Assembly (NCBI GenBank): GCA_013002995.1
Contig: JABDLO010000290.1
Location: 1 to 34,052, forward strand
Source of the DNA: Saprospiraceae bacterium
Lineage (GTDB): Bacteria > Bacteroidota > Bacteroidia > Chitinophagales > Saprospiraceae
Length of the DNA stretch: 34,052 nucleotides
Direction of reading: 5' to 3'
This document shows, piece by piece, positions 1 to 8,462 of the stretch. How positions within the stretch are numbered: the stretch's first letter is position 1; the number at the start of each line of letters is the position of its first letter. The notes under the pieces were generated by a model that ran no database searches, was not told the DNA's origin, and worked only from the letters and a program-made list of their open reading frames with translations. The position numbers and the translations under genes are program-made.

Positions 1-2
1 TT

Positions 3-1229
3 GAAGCACCCTGGAATGCAGACTATCATGTTAATATTAATCTTCAAATGAATTATTGGCCTGCCAATGTTACGGATCTTGAAGAGATGAATCAGCCATT
101 GTTCAACTTCACTGAAAAGGTCCTCAAAAGAGGTAAGGTTACAGCCAAGGAACAGTACGGAATAACAAGAGGAGCAATGTTTCATCATACAACCGACTTA
201 TGGGCTACCCCATGGATGCGTGCTGCCAGGGCATATTGGGGTTCCTGGATACATGGGGGTGGTTGGATTGCTCAGCATTATTGGGAACATTATAGATTCA
301 CAAAAGATGAGCGGTTCCTACGAGAAAGAACGTATCCCTTTCTGCGGGAGGTGGCCGCTTTCTATCTTGATTGGTTGATTGAGGATTCTGAAACAGGGAT
401 GTGGGTATCTACTCCGGAAACATCACCTGAGAACTCATATTATGCTAATGATGGCAGACCAGCAGCAGTATCTCATGGTAGTGCCATGGGCCATCAAATC
501 ATCAGGGAAGTGTTTGAAAATTATCTTGAAGCAGTGAAGATCTTGAACATGAATGAAGATCTCAGTTCTGAAATACGAGAAAAGCTCCATAATCTGACAC
601 CTGGAGTTAAAGTCGGTCCCGAAGGAAGGATTCTTGAGTGGCCGGAACCATATGCTGAACCGGAGAAAGGTCACCGCCATATGTCTCACCTTTACGCATT
701 ACATCCTGGAGATGAGATCACTTATGAAAATAGAGAGGCATTTGAAGCCGCTCAACGGACCATTGACTTTAGATTAAAACATGGTGGGGCCGGAACCGGA
801 TGGAGCAGGGCCTGGATGATCAATTTTAATGCAAGATTATTAGATGGAAAGTCAGCACAACAGAATATTAATAAATTTTTGAGTATATCAACTGCTGATA
901 ATCTATTTTGTGAACATCCCCCTTTTCAGATTGATGGAAACTTTGGGTATACTGCCGGTGTAGCTGAATTATTAATACAGTCTCATGAAAGATTTATCAG
1001 GTTACTGCCTGCACTTCCATTCAACTGGTCCGAAGGAAAGGTCACTGGTCTTAAGGCAAGAGGAAATATTAAGGTGGACATTGAATGGAAAGATCATGCT
1101 TTAATTTCAGTGTCCTTACTATCAAAACAAATCACTACCATCAGGATCAAGACAGGACAAGTAACAAAAGAGATTGATCTTAAAAAGAATAAAAAGATTT
1201 ATCTTAATCATGATCTTGAAATAATCTAA
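3..1229 (+). CDS. GH95 alpha-L-fucosidase, C-terminal part (cut by window start)
   Basis: The frame is open from base 3 and the true start lies left of the window; the ATG at 48 is internal, because the family motif W-N-A-D-Y-H-V-N-I-N-L-Q-M-N-Y-W-P begins upstream of it. The visible 408 residues are about half of a usual GH95 protein (roughly 750-850 aa), covering most of the (alpha/alpha)6 barrel and the C-terminal beta domain. Hallmarks of inverting GH95 fucosidases are the N-I-N / M-N-Y-W-P segment, T-S-P-E-N (general-acid Glu) and F-Q-I-D-G-N-F-G near 921-950 (Asp that, with Asn, activates water). GH95 enzymes usually remove terminal alpha-1,2-fucose, and some accept galactose. It is 21 bp upstream of a GH29 gene and heads the visible fucose operon. 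Family confident; linkage specificity inferred. Confidence 0.93.
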   Translation, partial: EAPWNADYHVNINLQMNYWPANVTDLEEMNQPLFNFTEKVLKRGKVTAKEQYGITRGAMFHHTTDLWATPWMRAARAYWGSWIHGGGWIAQHYWEHYRFTKDERFLRERTYPFLREVAAFYLDWLIEDSETGMWVSTPETSPENSYYANDGRPAAVSHGSAMGHQIIREVFENYLEAVKILNMNEDLSSEIREKLHNLTPGVKVGPEGRILEWPEPYAEPEKGHRHMSHLYALHPGDEITYENREAFEAAQRTIDFRLKHGGAGTGWSRAWMINFNARLLDGKSAQQNINKFLSISTADNLFCEHPPFQIDGNFGYTAGVAELLIQSHERFIRLLPALPFNWSEGKVTGLKARGNIKVDIEWKDHALISVSLLSKQITTIRIKTGQVTKEIDLKKNKKIYLNHDLEII

Positions 1230-1250
1230 TACTTGAGAAAATATAATCAC

Positions 1251-2609
1251 ATGCTTTACGGAATTTATAAATGTAAACTCAAAATCACTTTATTTTTCAT
1301 CTTAACATTGTATTGTATAAATCTGAATTCTCAAGTGCCAGAAGTAAAGATCGGAGATGAAAAAATGCAATGGTTTCAAGATGCTAAGCTTGGTATTTTT
1401 ATTCATTGGGGATTATATGCAGTTAACGGAATTGATGAATCCTGGTCTTTTTTTAATGGTTATATTTCCCATGAGGATTACCTTAAACAGACCAAGGGTT
1501 TTACAGCTAAAAAATATGATCCTGAAAAATGGGTTGAACTTATAAAAGAAAGTGGAGCCAGATACTCCGTTATTACTTCCAAGCATCATGATGGATTTGC
1601 ATTGTGGGATACTAAGAAAGGAAAATTTAACGCCGTAAAATCTTCGTCAGCAAAAAAAGATGTTCTTACCCCTTTTGTGAAATCACTAAGAGAAAATCAT
1701 TTAAAAGTAGGAATTTATTTTTCTCTCCCTGATTGGTCATATTATGATTATACACACTTTACCAGAGACTCCATAAGGTATAGAATTGCTGATAATCCAT
1801 CAAGGTGGAAGGATTACCTGAATTACTATCAAGGTCAAATTAAAGATATAGCTAATAAATATAATCCTGATCTCTATTGGTTTGATGGAGATTGGGAACA
1901 TTCCTCCGAGGAGTGGGAGGCTCCTAAAGTGAGACAATTGATACTTGATAAAAATGCTAATGCGATCATTAACTCCAGGCTTAATGATCAGGGAGATTAT
2001 GCTACTCCTGAACAAGGAATGCCAATCACAAGACCTGAGGATAAATATTGGGAATTATGTATGACCATGAATGACTCATGGGGATTTCAGAAAAATGATC
2101 ACAATTACAAGACATCAGATCAGGTCATTGGGATTTTTACAGATGTCATTAGTAATGGGGGAAATTTATTGCTTGATATTGGCCCTAAGGCAGATGGTAC
2201 CATACCGGATGAACAGGTAAAAATTCTTAAAGACCTGGGTCGATGGACCAATAAACATCATGATGCAATTTATGGTACACGAGCAGGAATTCCCAAGGAA
2301 CACTTTTATGGACCTTCAACTTTATCAAAAGATCAATCCATCCTCTATTTATTTATAAAGGGGAATCCGGGAGGGGAAGTTGTTTTAAGAGGATTAAAAA
2401 ATAAAATCAACAGAATTTGGGTGGTAGGTGAAGGCACTAAATTGTCTCATAAAGTTGTAGGAAATGTTTATTGGAGCCATTACCCCGGAATAAAATATAT
2501 TCAGGTGCCCGATTACGTCCTTGATGAGAATATGACAGTACTATCAGTACTCCTTGATGGTAAAATTGACCTTTACAGAGAAGATGGTTCAGTCATCCAA
2601 AGCAATTAG
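1251..2609 (+). CDS. GH29 alpha-L-fucosidase (subfamily A-like), secreted
   Basis: A retaining alpha-L-fucosidase of 452 aa that probably acts in the periplasm or outside the cell. I chose the ATG at 1251; a TTG at 1233 in the same frame would add six residues. The N-terminus has a basic stretch, a hydrophobic core (I-T-L-F-F-I-L-T-L) and a likely signal peptidase site near N-L-N-S-Q. The GH29 barrel follows: W-F-Q-D-A-K-L-G-I-F-I-H-W-G, then S-K-H-H-D-G-F-A-L-W, then L-Y-W-F-D-G-D-W, whose Asp (residue 212) is the expected nucleophile. N-G-G-N-L-L-L-D-I-G-P is the usual end-of-barrel motif, with a short beta domain after it. The next gene begins one base past the stop, so the two are surely cotranscribed. 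The A-like assignment comes from the F-D-G-D-W context and is less certain than the family. Confidence 0.95.
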   Translation: MLYGIYKCKLKITLFFILTLYCINLNSQVPEVKIGDEKMQWFQDAKLGIFIHWGLYAVNGIDESWSFFNGYISHEDYLKQTKGFTAKKYDPEKWVELIKESGARYSVITSKHHDGFALWDTKKGKFNAVKSSSAKKDVLTPFVKSLRENHLKVGIYFSLPDWSYYDYTHFTRDSIRYRIADNPSRWKDYLNYYQGQIKDIANKYNPDLYWFDGDWEHSSEEWEAPKVRQLILDKNANAIINSRLNDQGDYATPEQGMPITRPEDKYWELCMTMNDSWGFQKNDHNYKTSDQVIGIFTDVISNGGNLLLDIGPKADGTIPDEQVKILKDLGRWTNKHHDAIYGTRAGIPKEHFYGPSTLSKDQSILYLFIKGNPGGEVVLRGLKNKINRIWVVGEGTKLSHKVVGNVYWSHYPGIKYIQVPDYVLDENMTVLSVLLDGKIDLYREDGSVIQSN

Positions 2610-2610
2610 A

Positions 2611-4773
2611 ATGAAAGTTGGTTGCACAGGCACAAAATATCACGTTAAATGGATTGATGATTTTTATAAAAGCACCATAAGAAAAATCAGTGTTTTCTCA
2701 TGGGTGGCTATTGGTATGTTTATCAATTCATGCACCAATATTGAACCTCCTGATCCAGTAGGACCGCTACCTTCAGCCAACCAGTTGAATTGGCATCAGA
2801 TGGAGTATTATGCTTTTGTACATTTCAACATGAATACTTTCACCGATATGGAATGGGGAACAGGGGGAGAACCTCCTGACACCTTCAACCCTACTCAATT
2901 GGACACCAGGCAATGGACGAGGATTGTAAAGGAAGCTGGTATGAAAGGCATAATACTTACTGCAAAACATCATGATGGATTTTGCCTATGGCCGACTGAA
3001 ACAACTGATCATTCAGTTAAAAGTTCTAAATGGAAAAATGGGAATGGAGACGTTGTAAAAGAATTGGCAGAAGCTTGTAACGAGTTTGGGCTTAAGATGG
3101 GATTGTACCTGTCGCCCTGGGATAGAAATCATCCCGATTATGGAAGACCAGAATATGTTGATGTATTTCATCAACAATTGCGAGAATTACTGAGCAATTA
3201 TGGGGATGTATTCGAAGTATGGTTTGATGGAGCTAATGGCGGATCTGGGTATTACGGAGGAGCAAATGAGGTGAGAAAAATTGATAATAAGACATACTAT
3301 CAATGGGATAAAGTGCACGAGATTGTCAATGAGCTGCAACCTGGAGCTGTGATTTTTGGGGATGGTGGACCAGGTGTCCGATGGGTTGGCAATGAAGAAG
3401 GATGGGCCAATGAGACCAACTGGAGTCTTATCAGGAAGGCTGAAGTGTACCCTGGATGGCCTAAATATGTAGAATTAAGATCCGGACATGAAGACGGAAC
3501 TCATTGGGTACCTGCTGAAGCAGATGTTTCGATTCGTCCCGGATGGTATTATCATCCGAGAGAAGATCATCAGGTTAAAACCCTTCCCCACTTGCTGGAC
3601 ATATATTATAAATCTATTGGTCGCAACGCTTCACTACTGTTAAACTTACCTGTTGATCACAGAGGATTGATACATGAACGTGATGAGGAGCAACTAATTA
3701 AGCTTAAAGATCAACTGAGAGAGGATTTTAAAGATGACCTGGCTCTAGGACAAAAAATAAATACTTCCAATATTCGAGGAAACCATCGTAAATTTAAAGC
3801 AGACAATTTAATAGATGCCAATCCGGAGACCTATTGGGCAACGGATGATACCATCTCAGCGGCATCAATTACAGTCACATTTAATGAACCTCACAAGTTC
3901 AACCGAATTTTACTTCAGGAATATATCGCCTTAGGTCAAAGGGTTCAAAAATTTTCAATTGAAGCTATGGTTGGAGGGAAATGGATGGTTATTGATGATC
4001 AGACAACCATTGGTTATAAGCGTATATTGAGATTCAATGAAGTAAATGCCGAGGCGGTAAAAGTCAATATCAATAAATCTAAAGGTCCTGTTGCATTGTC
4101 GGGATTATCCATATACAGGGCTCTCCCATTGCTTGTTGAACCTACAATCACAAGGAACAAAAATGGAAAGGTAACGCTTGCCGTGCCGGATAGTAGTATT
4201 CAGATTTACTATTCATTAAATAACAACCTTCCAGGAATTCAGGATGAATTATATGGTCAACCTTTATTAATAGATAGACCTGTTGCACTAATGGCAATTG
4301 CTTATGATCCCGAAGCTGATAAATGGTCAGAAGTATCCTCTAGGAATTTTGACGTATCTAAAAGAAGATGGAAGGTGATTGAGGTCTCCTCAGGAGATAT
4401 TGAAAAAGCAGAGGCTGCTATCGATGATGATCCTAATACACACTGGTCCACAGGTCAAAATGAAACACTCCCTCAATATATCATCGTTGACCTGGGAGAA
4501 ACCTTACAACTGAGTGGAGTTTCATACATTCCCAATCAAGATAGATGGACCCACGGTATTATCACTGATTATTCCTTTAGAGTAAGTAAGAATGGTAATG
4601 ATTGGATGACTGTCGTCAAAGGTGAATTCTCCAATATAGCTAATAGCAGAACCGAAAAAACAGCAAATTTTAAACCAATAAGTGGTCGTTTTATAAGATT
4701 TGAGGCATCAAAGACCCATGGTGATGACAGACGCGCTTCAATAGGGGAAATAAGTATAATATCAAGCAGATGA
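2611..4773 (+). CDS. GH29 alpha-L-fucosidase (subfamily B-like) lipoprotein with two F5/8C-like domains
   Basis: A 720 aa retaining fucosidase. The ATG at 2611 is one base after the previous stop; longer in-frame starts overlap that gene. The N-terminus has a hydrophobic stretch ending M-F-I-N-S-C, a plausible lipobox, so outer-membrane anchoring is likely although the n-region is long. The barrel has T-A-K-H-H-D-G-F-C-L-W, V-W-F-D-G-A-N-G (Asp206, nucleophile) and W-V-G-N-E-E-G (Glu262, likely acid/base by position in subfamily B), then D-V-S-I-R-P-G-W and N-A-S-L-L-L-N-L-P. After the barrel come a discoidin-like domain (about 376-505), a chitobiase-C / FN3-associated-like beta domain (about 510-587) and a second discoidin-like domain (about 588-720, D-P-N-T-H-W-S-T). 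Subfamily B enzymes usually prefer branched alpha-1,3/1,4-fucose; that specificity is inferred. Confidence 0.94.
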   Translation: MKVGCTGTKYHVKWIDDFYKSTIRKISVFSWVAIGMFINSCTNIEPPDPVGPLPSANQLNWHQMEYYAFVHFNMNTFTDMEWGTGGEPPDTFNPTQLDTRQWTRIVKEAGMKGIILTAKHHDGFCLWPTETTDHSVKSSKWKNGNGDVVKELAEACNEFGLKMGLYLSPWDRNHPDYGRPEYVDVFHQQLRELLSNYGDVFEVWFDGANGGSGYYGGANEVRKIDNKTYYQWDKVHEIVNELQPGAVIFGDGGPGVRWVGNEEGWANETNWSLIRKAEVYPGWPKYVELRSGHEDGTHWVPAEADVSIRPGWYYHPREDHQVKTLPHLLDIYYKSIGRNASLLLNLPVDHRGLIHERDEEQLIKLKDQLREDFKDDLALGQKINTSNIRGNHRKFKADNLIDANPETYWATDDTISAASITVTFNEPHKFNRILLQEYIALGQRVQKFSIEAMVGGKWMVIDDQTTIGYKRILRFNEVNAEAVKVNINKSKGPVALSGLSIYRALPLLVEPTITRNKNGKVTLAVPDSSIQIYYSLNNNLPGIQDELYGQPLLIDRPVALMAIAYDPEADKWSEVSSRNFDVSKRRWKVIEVSSGDIEKAEAAIDDDPNTHWSTGQNETLPQYIIVDLGETLQLSGVSYIPNQDRWTHGIITDYSFRVSKNGNDWMTVVKGEFSNIANSRTEKTANFKPISGRFIRFEASKTHGDDRRASIGEISIISSR

Positions 4774-4805
4774 CGATTTAAAAACTACTATAATAGACTT
4801 ATATC

Positions 4806-6299
4806 ATGATTCCAGCAAAAACTGAATTTAGGAAAATGTTTCTGATGACTATTATGTGTCTTTTATTCACCTATGCCTCTGCCCAGCATGAGCCTCAGAA
4901 ATATTATCCGGTAGAAGATCCCCTTGTACAACAAAAGCTTGAAGACTGGCAGGACTTAAAATTTGGGTTATTAATGCATTGGGGCCCTTATTCTCAATGG
5001 GGAATAGTTGAGTCATGGTCTATATGTCCTGAAGATTATGGGTGGTGTCAAAGGAAAAAAGAAGGGACACCCGACACCTACTTCGAATATGTTCAGGAGT
5101 ATGAAAAATTGCAGTCAACATTTAATCCTGTGAATTTCAATCCTAGGAAATGGGCTATTGCGGCAAAAGATGCCGGAATGAAATATGTAGTATTTACCAC
5201 TAAACATCACGATGGTTTCAGCATGTTTGATTCACAGTATACAGATTACAAAATTACAGATCCAAAAACTCCTTTTAGCTCACACCCAAAGGCGAATATT
5301 GCAGCAGAGATATTCAAAGAATTCAAAAGTCAAGGGTTGTGGGCCGGAGCATATTTTTCTAAACCCGATTGGCATTCTGATGATTACTGGTGGCCATATT
5401 TTCCACCCAAAGACAGAAATGTAAATTATGACCCTGAAAAATATCCGGATAGATGGGATCGATTCACCCAGTTCACACACAATCAGATTCTGGAGCTTCT
5501 TACTGATTACGGAAAGATAGACATCCTTTGGCTGGATGGTGGTTGGGTGATGAAACAGAGTGAAGAGCTTATTGATGACTTCTATCACAACCGGATTAAT
5601 AGTCACAATGGATTTATAAATGGGGGCATTGTGAATCAGGATATCAGGATGGATGATCTTGTGACCAAGGCGAGAGAAAAACAACCGGGTCTGATCGTAG
5701 TGGATCGGGCCGTTGAAGGAAAAAACCAAAACTACCTCACACCTGAGAACCGGGTGCCTGAAAAGGAACTTCCTTATCCATGGGAGTCTTGTATCATTGC
5801 TGGTGGAGGATGGTCGTTTACTCCAGGGGCAAAATATAAATCGGGCCATGAGGTAGTACATATGTTAATCGATATTGTATGCAAGGGAGGTAATCTATTG
5901 TTGAACATTGCACCTGGACCAGATGGAACCTGGCAGGAAGGTGCCTATGAACTTCTTGAGAAAGTCGGTAATTGGATGAAGGTTAACAATGAAGCAATCT
6001 ATGGTACCAGGGCTATTGCTCCATATAAGGAAAACAACCTTTGTTTTACCAGAAAGAGAGACCAGAATATTGTTTATGCTATTTACATGGCTGACAAAGG
6101 AGAAACTCAGTTACCTGAATTTATCCCACTTCATTCATTTATACCCAAAAAAGGGAGTAAGATCACGGTCTTGGGCGATGAAAAATCAGAATTGAAGTAC
6201 AAAAAGAATGGGAAGCATTACCTCATTGAAGTTCCTGAAAGGATACAAAAGTCACCACCCTGTAATTATGCCTGGACTTTTAAAATTGAAATAGAGTAA
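4806..6299 (+). CDS. GH29 alpha-L-fucosidase (subfamily A-like), secreted
   Basis: The third GH29 enzyme of the cluster, 497 aa. The signal peptide is clear: M-F-L-M-T-I-M-C-L-L-F-T-Y-A-S-A-Q with cleavage expected after A-S-A. The ATG at 4836 (residue 11) is an equally good start. Barrel motifs are W-Q-D-L-K-F-G-L-L-M-H-W-G, T-T-K-H-H-D-G-F-S-M-F and I-L-W-L-D-G-G-W, with Asp244 the expected nucleophile. K-G-G-N-L-L-L-N-I-A-P-G-P-D-G-T closes the barrel and a small beta-sandwich follows. It differs clearly from the two upstream GH29 proteins, including a long insert near W-S-I-C-P-E-D-Y-G-W-C, so the three are not a recent duplication. It lies 32 bp after the previous gene and 44 bp before the SDR gene. 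Exact substrate unknown. Confidence 0.95.
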   Translation: MIPAKTEFRKMFLMTIMCLLFTYASAQHEPQKYYPVEDPLVQQKLEDWQDLKFGLLMHWGPYSQWGIVESWSICPEDYGWCQRKKEGTPDTYFEYVQEYEKLQSTFNPVNFNPRKWAIAAKDAGMKYVVFTTKHHDGFSMFDSQYTDYKITDPKTPFSSHPKANIAAEIFKEFKSQGLWAGAYFSKPDWHSDDYWWPYFPPKDRNVNYDPEKYPDRWDRFTQFTHNQILELLTDYGKIDILWLDGGWVMKQSEELIDDFYHNRINSHNGFINGGIVNQDIRMDDLVTKAREKQPGLIVVDRAVEGKNQNYLTPENRVPEKELPYPWESCIIAGGGWSFTPGAKYKSGHEVVHMLIDIVCKGGNLLLNIAPGPDGTWQEGAYELLEKVGNWMKVNNEAIYGTRAIAPYKENNLCFTRKRDQNIVYAIYMADKGETQLPEFIPLHSFIPKKGSKITVLGDEKSELKYKKNGKHYLIEVPERIQKSPPCNYAWTFKIEIE

Positions 6300-6343
6300 T
6301 ATTAATGCCACAACAGAGTAATAAAGTGAAATCATAGAAATTT

Positions 6344-7123
6344 ATGGATTTAGGATTAAAAGGAAAGGTCGTAATTGTAACTGGAGGATCAAAAGGCATA
6401 GGCAATGGGATAGTAAAGGTATTGTCACAGGAAGGAGCTATTCCTTTTATTATCGGCCGCACAGAGTCAGATGTGATTCAAGCAGCATCAGCTGTCGCCA
6501 GTGAAGGAAGAGAAGTAGGATATGCCATTGCCGAATTGACAGATCCAGATCAATGCAAAGAGGCTGTGGATAAAGTTGTTGAAGAATATGGAAGAATAGA
6601 TGGATTGGTGAATAATGCTGGTGTTAATGATGGTGTAGGGCTGGAAGGAGGAAGTTACAGGGAATTTATTGACTCTTTAAATAAGAATCTTACCCATTAC
6701 TACATGATGGCACATTATTCTTTATCTGAATTAAAAAGAAACAAAGGTTCAATCGTCAATATAGGTTCTAAAACATCTGTGACCGGTCAGGGAGGTACTT
6801 CAGGTTATGCTGCTGCTAATGGAGGGCGGAATGCATTAGCCAGAGAATGGGCGGTAGAATTGTTGCCATACGGTATTCGAGTAAACACAGTTGTTGTTGC
6901 TGAATGTTTTACGCCACTGTATAAGAAATGGATCAAAACATTTCCTGATCCTGAATCAAAGCTAAAACAGATTACCAATCACATTCCTCTGGGTAATAGG
7001 ATGACAACAGCTGAAGAAATTGCTAATATGGTTGTTTTCCTTTTATCAGATAAGTCAAGTCATACAACCGGTCAACTGATTTATGTGGATGGTGGTTACA
7101 CACATCTCGACAGATCTATTTAG
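6344..7123 (+). CDS. SDR oxidoreductase of the L-fucose dehydrogenase type
   Basis: A classical-length short-chain dehydrogenase (259 aa), cytoplasmic, expected to oxidise L-fucose with NAD(P)+ to L-fucono-lactone. The Rossmann glycine motif is T-G-G-S-K-G-I-G (13-20), the structural motif is N-N-A-G (90-93), catalytic Asn is N115 and Ser is S142. Segments such as N-A-G-V-N-D-G-V-G-L, S-K-T-S-V-T-G-Q-G-G-T-S-G-Y and the tail V-D-G-G-Y-T-H-L-D-R match, from memory, the group containing the Burkholderia-type L-fucose dehydrogenase. The oddity is at the active site: Tyr155 is followed by A-A-A-N, so the catalytic Lys of YxxxK is Asn159 (AAT, 6818-6820). The gene sits between fucosidases and a fucose permease, which supports the substrate. 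A role in oxidising 2-keto-3-deoxy-L-fuconate is the main alternative. Confidence 0.88.
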   Translation: MDLGLKGKVVIVTGGSKGIGNGIVKVLSQEGAIPFIIGRTESDVIQAASAVASEGREVGYAIAELTDPDQCKEAVDKVVEEYGRIDGLVNNAGVNDGVGLEGGSYREFIDSLNKNLTHYYMMAHYSLSELKRNKGSIVNIGSKTSVTGQGGTSGYAAANGGRNALAREWAVELLPYGIRVNTVVVAECFTPLYKKWIKTFPDPESKLKQITNHIPLGNRMTTAEEIANMVVFLLSDKSSHTTGQLIYVDGGYTHLDRSI

Positions 7124-7135
7124 TATCTTAATCCT

Positions 7136-8440
7136 ATGAAAGAAATCCGACCCAGTGTTGTTTCAAAAGAGGTGTTATTACCATTTGTATTGATTACCTC
7201 TTTATTTGCATTGTGGGGATTTGCCAATGCAGTTACAGATCCGATGGTACAGGCTTTTAAGAAGGTGCTGGAGCTAAGCAATTCACAGGCGGCCTGGGTG
7301 CAGATGGCATTTTATGGTGGATATTTCAGTATGGCTTTACCTGCAGCCATATTTGTACGGAAGTACTCATATAAAACGGGAGTATTGATCGGTCTGGCAT
7401 TGTATGCAATAGGAGCATTGTTATTTTATCCTGCAGCAATGACACAGCAATTCTGGTTCTTCTGTGTGGGATTATACATTCTCACCTTCGGACTTGCTTT
7501 TCTCGAAACAACAGCTAATCCATATATTTTATCAATGGGAGATCCGGTGACGGCCACCCAGCGGTTAAATCTTGCTCAATCATTTAATCCACTTGGACTT
7601 TTATTGGGTCTTTTAGTGGCTCAAAACTTTGTACTTAGGAGATTGCAATCTGATGATATTGAAAACTTTTCAGTGCTTGAAGATGCTAAAAAGGCATTGG
7701 TCAAGTCGGCCGATTTAATGGTCATCAGAGATCCCTACATCATATTGGGGATAGTCATTATCGGGGTTTTTATATTGATCCTGGTTAACAAAATGCCACA
7801 GACAAGAAGCGATGACAAACTTCCGGGACTTGGAGATACTTTCCGTGTACTCGCAAAGAAATCAAAATATGTGCTCGGGGTTCTTGCCCAGGCATTCTAT
7901 GTAGGTGCACAGATCATGTGTTGGACATACATATATCAATATGCTGAAGCAATTGGGATGAAAAGTGAAGTTGCAGCCAACTATCAGATTGGAGCATTTA
8001 TATTGTTTCTTGTAGGCCGTGGAATTGGAACCTATTTATTGAGGTATGTGAATTCCGGTCGGCTGTTGATGCTATTTGCAGTGTTGGCAGGTTTGACATC
8101 TATAGGTACCATCCTGATAGTTGGTGAAGGAGGGCTTTATTGCCTCGTACTTACATCCCTATTTATGTCCATTATGTTTCCTACAATTTATGGGATTGCC
8201 CTAAATGGCCTGAGTGAGGATGAAGCTAAGATAGGTGCTGCCGGACTTGTAATGGCAATAGTCGGTGGAGCTCTCATGCCCAAGTTTCAGGGGATGATCA
8301 TCGATTGGGGAGGTAGTGGTGTAGATGATATATCCATATTGGGAGTTGCTGAAGTTAATTTTTCTTTCATTCTTCCATTGGTTTGCTTTATTTATGTTGC
8401 CTGGTATGGGTTTATAGTCTATTCGGAAGGGGAATATTAA
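7136..8440 (+). CDS. fucP: L-fucose/H+ symporter, FucP family (MFS)
   Basis: An inner-membrane major facilitator of 434 aa with about twelve hydrophobic segments. It matches FucP over the N-terminal half: L-F-A-L-W-G-F-A-N, S-Y-K-T-G-V-L-I-G-L-A-L-Y, F-L-E-T-T-A-N-P-Y and R-L-N-L-A-Q-S-F-N. The two acidic residues needed for proton coupling in E. coli FucP (Asp46 and Glu135) have counterparts here, Asp35 in N-A-V-T-D-P and Glu124 in L-E-T-T-A-N-P. The C-terminal half carries the family's P-T-I-Y-G-I-A-L-N-G-L motif. It starts 12 bp after the SDR gene and ends 22 bp before the mutarotase gene. It brings in the sugar released by the upstream fucosidases; that the sugar is fucose rests on both family and context. 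Confidence 0.94.
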   Translation: MKEIRPSVVSKEVLLPFVLITSLFALWGFANAVTDPMVQAFKKVLELSNSQAAWVQMAFYGGYFSMALPAAIFVRKYSYKTGVLIGLALYAIGALLFYPAAMTQQFWFFCVGLYILTFGLAFLETTANPYILSMGDPVTATQRLNLAQSFNPLGLLLGLLVAQNFVLRRLQSDDIENFSVLEDAKKALVKSADLMVIRDPYIILGIVIIGVFILILVNKMPQTRSDDKLPGLGDTFRVLAKKSKYVLGVLAQAFYVGAQIMCWTYIYQYAEAIGMKSEVAANYQIGAFILFLVGRGIGTYLLRYVNSGRLLMLFAVLAGLTSIGTILIVGEGGLYCLVLTSLFMSIMFPTIYGIALNGLSEDEAKIGAAGLVMAIVGGALMPKFQGMIIDWGGSGVDDISILGVAEVNFSFILPLVCFIYVAWYGFIVYSEGEY

Positions 8441-8462
8441 TGCACATAAAAACTAATTTCAT

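Noticed and set aside
2554-2610. Extended N-terminus of the second GH29 gene beginning inside the previous gene
   Set aside because: It overlaps the coding end of the upstream fucosidase and adds residues unlike a signal peptide; the ATG at 2611 fits the operon spacing.
5280-5861. 193-codon open frame on the minus strand inside the third GH29 gene
   Set aside because: It lies wholly antisense to a well-supported fucosidase, and its translation shows no domain, signal peptide or plausible composition.
1251-6299. Recent tandem duplication of GH29 genes
   Set aside because: The three proteins differ in length, active-site surroundings and accessory domains, so they are old paralogues or separately acquired.
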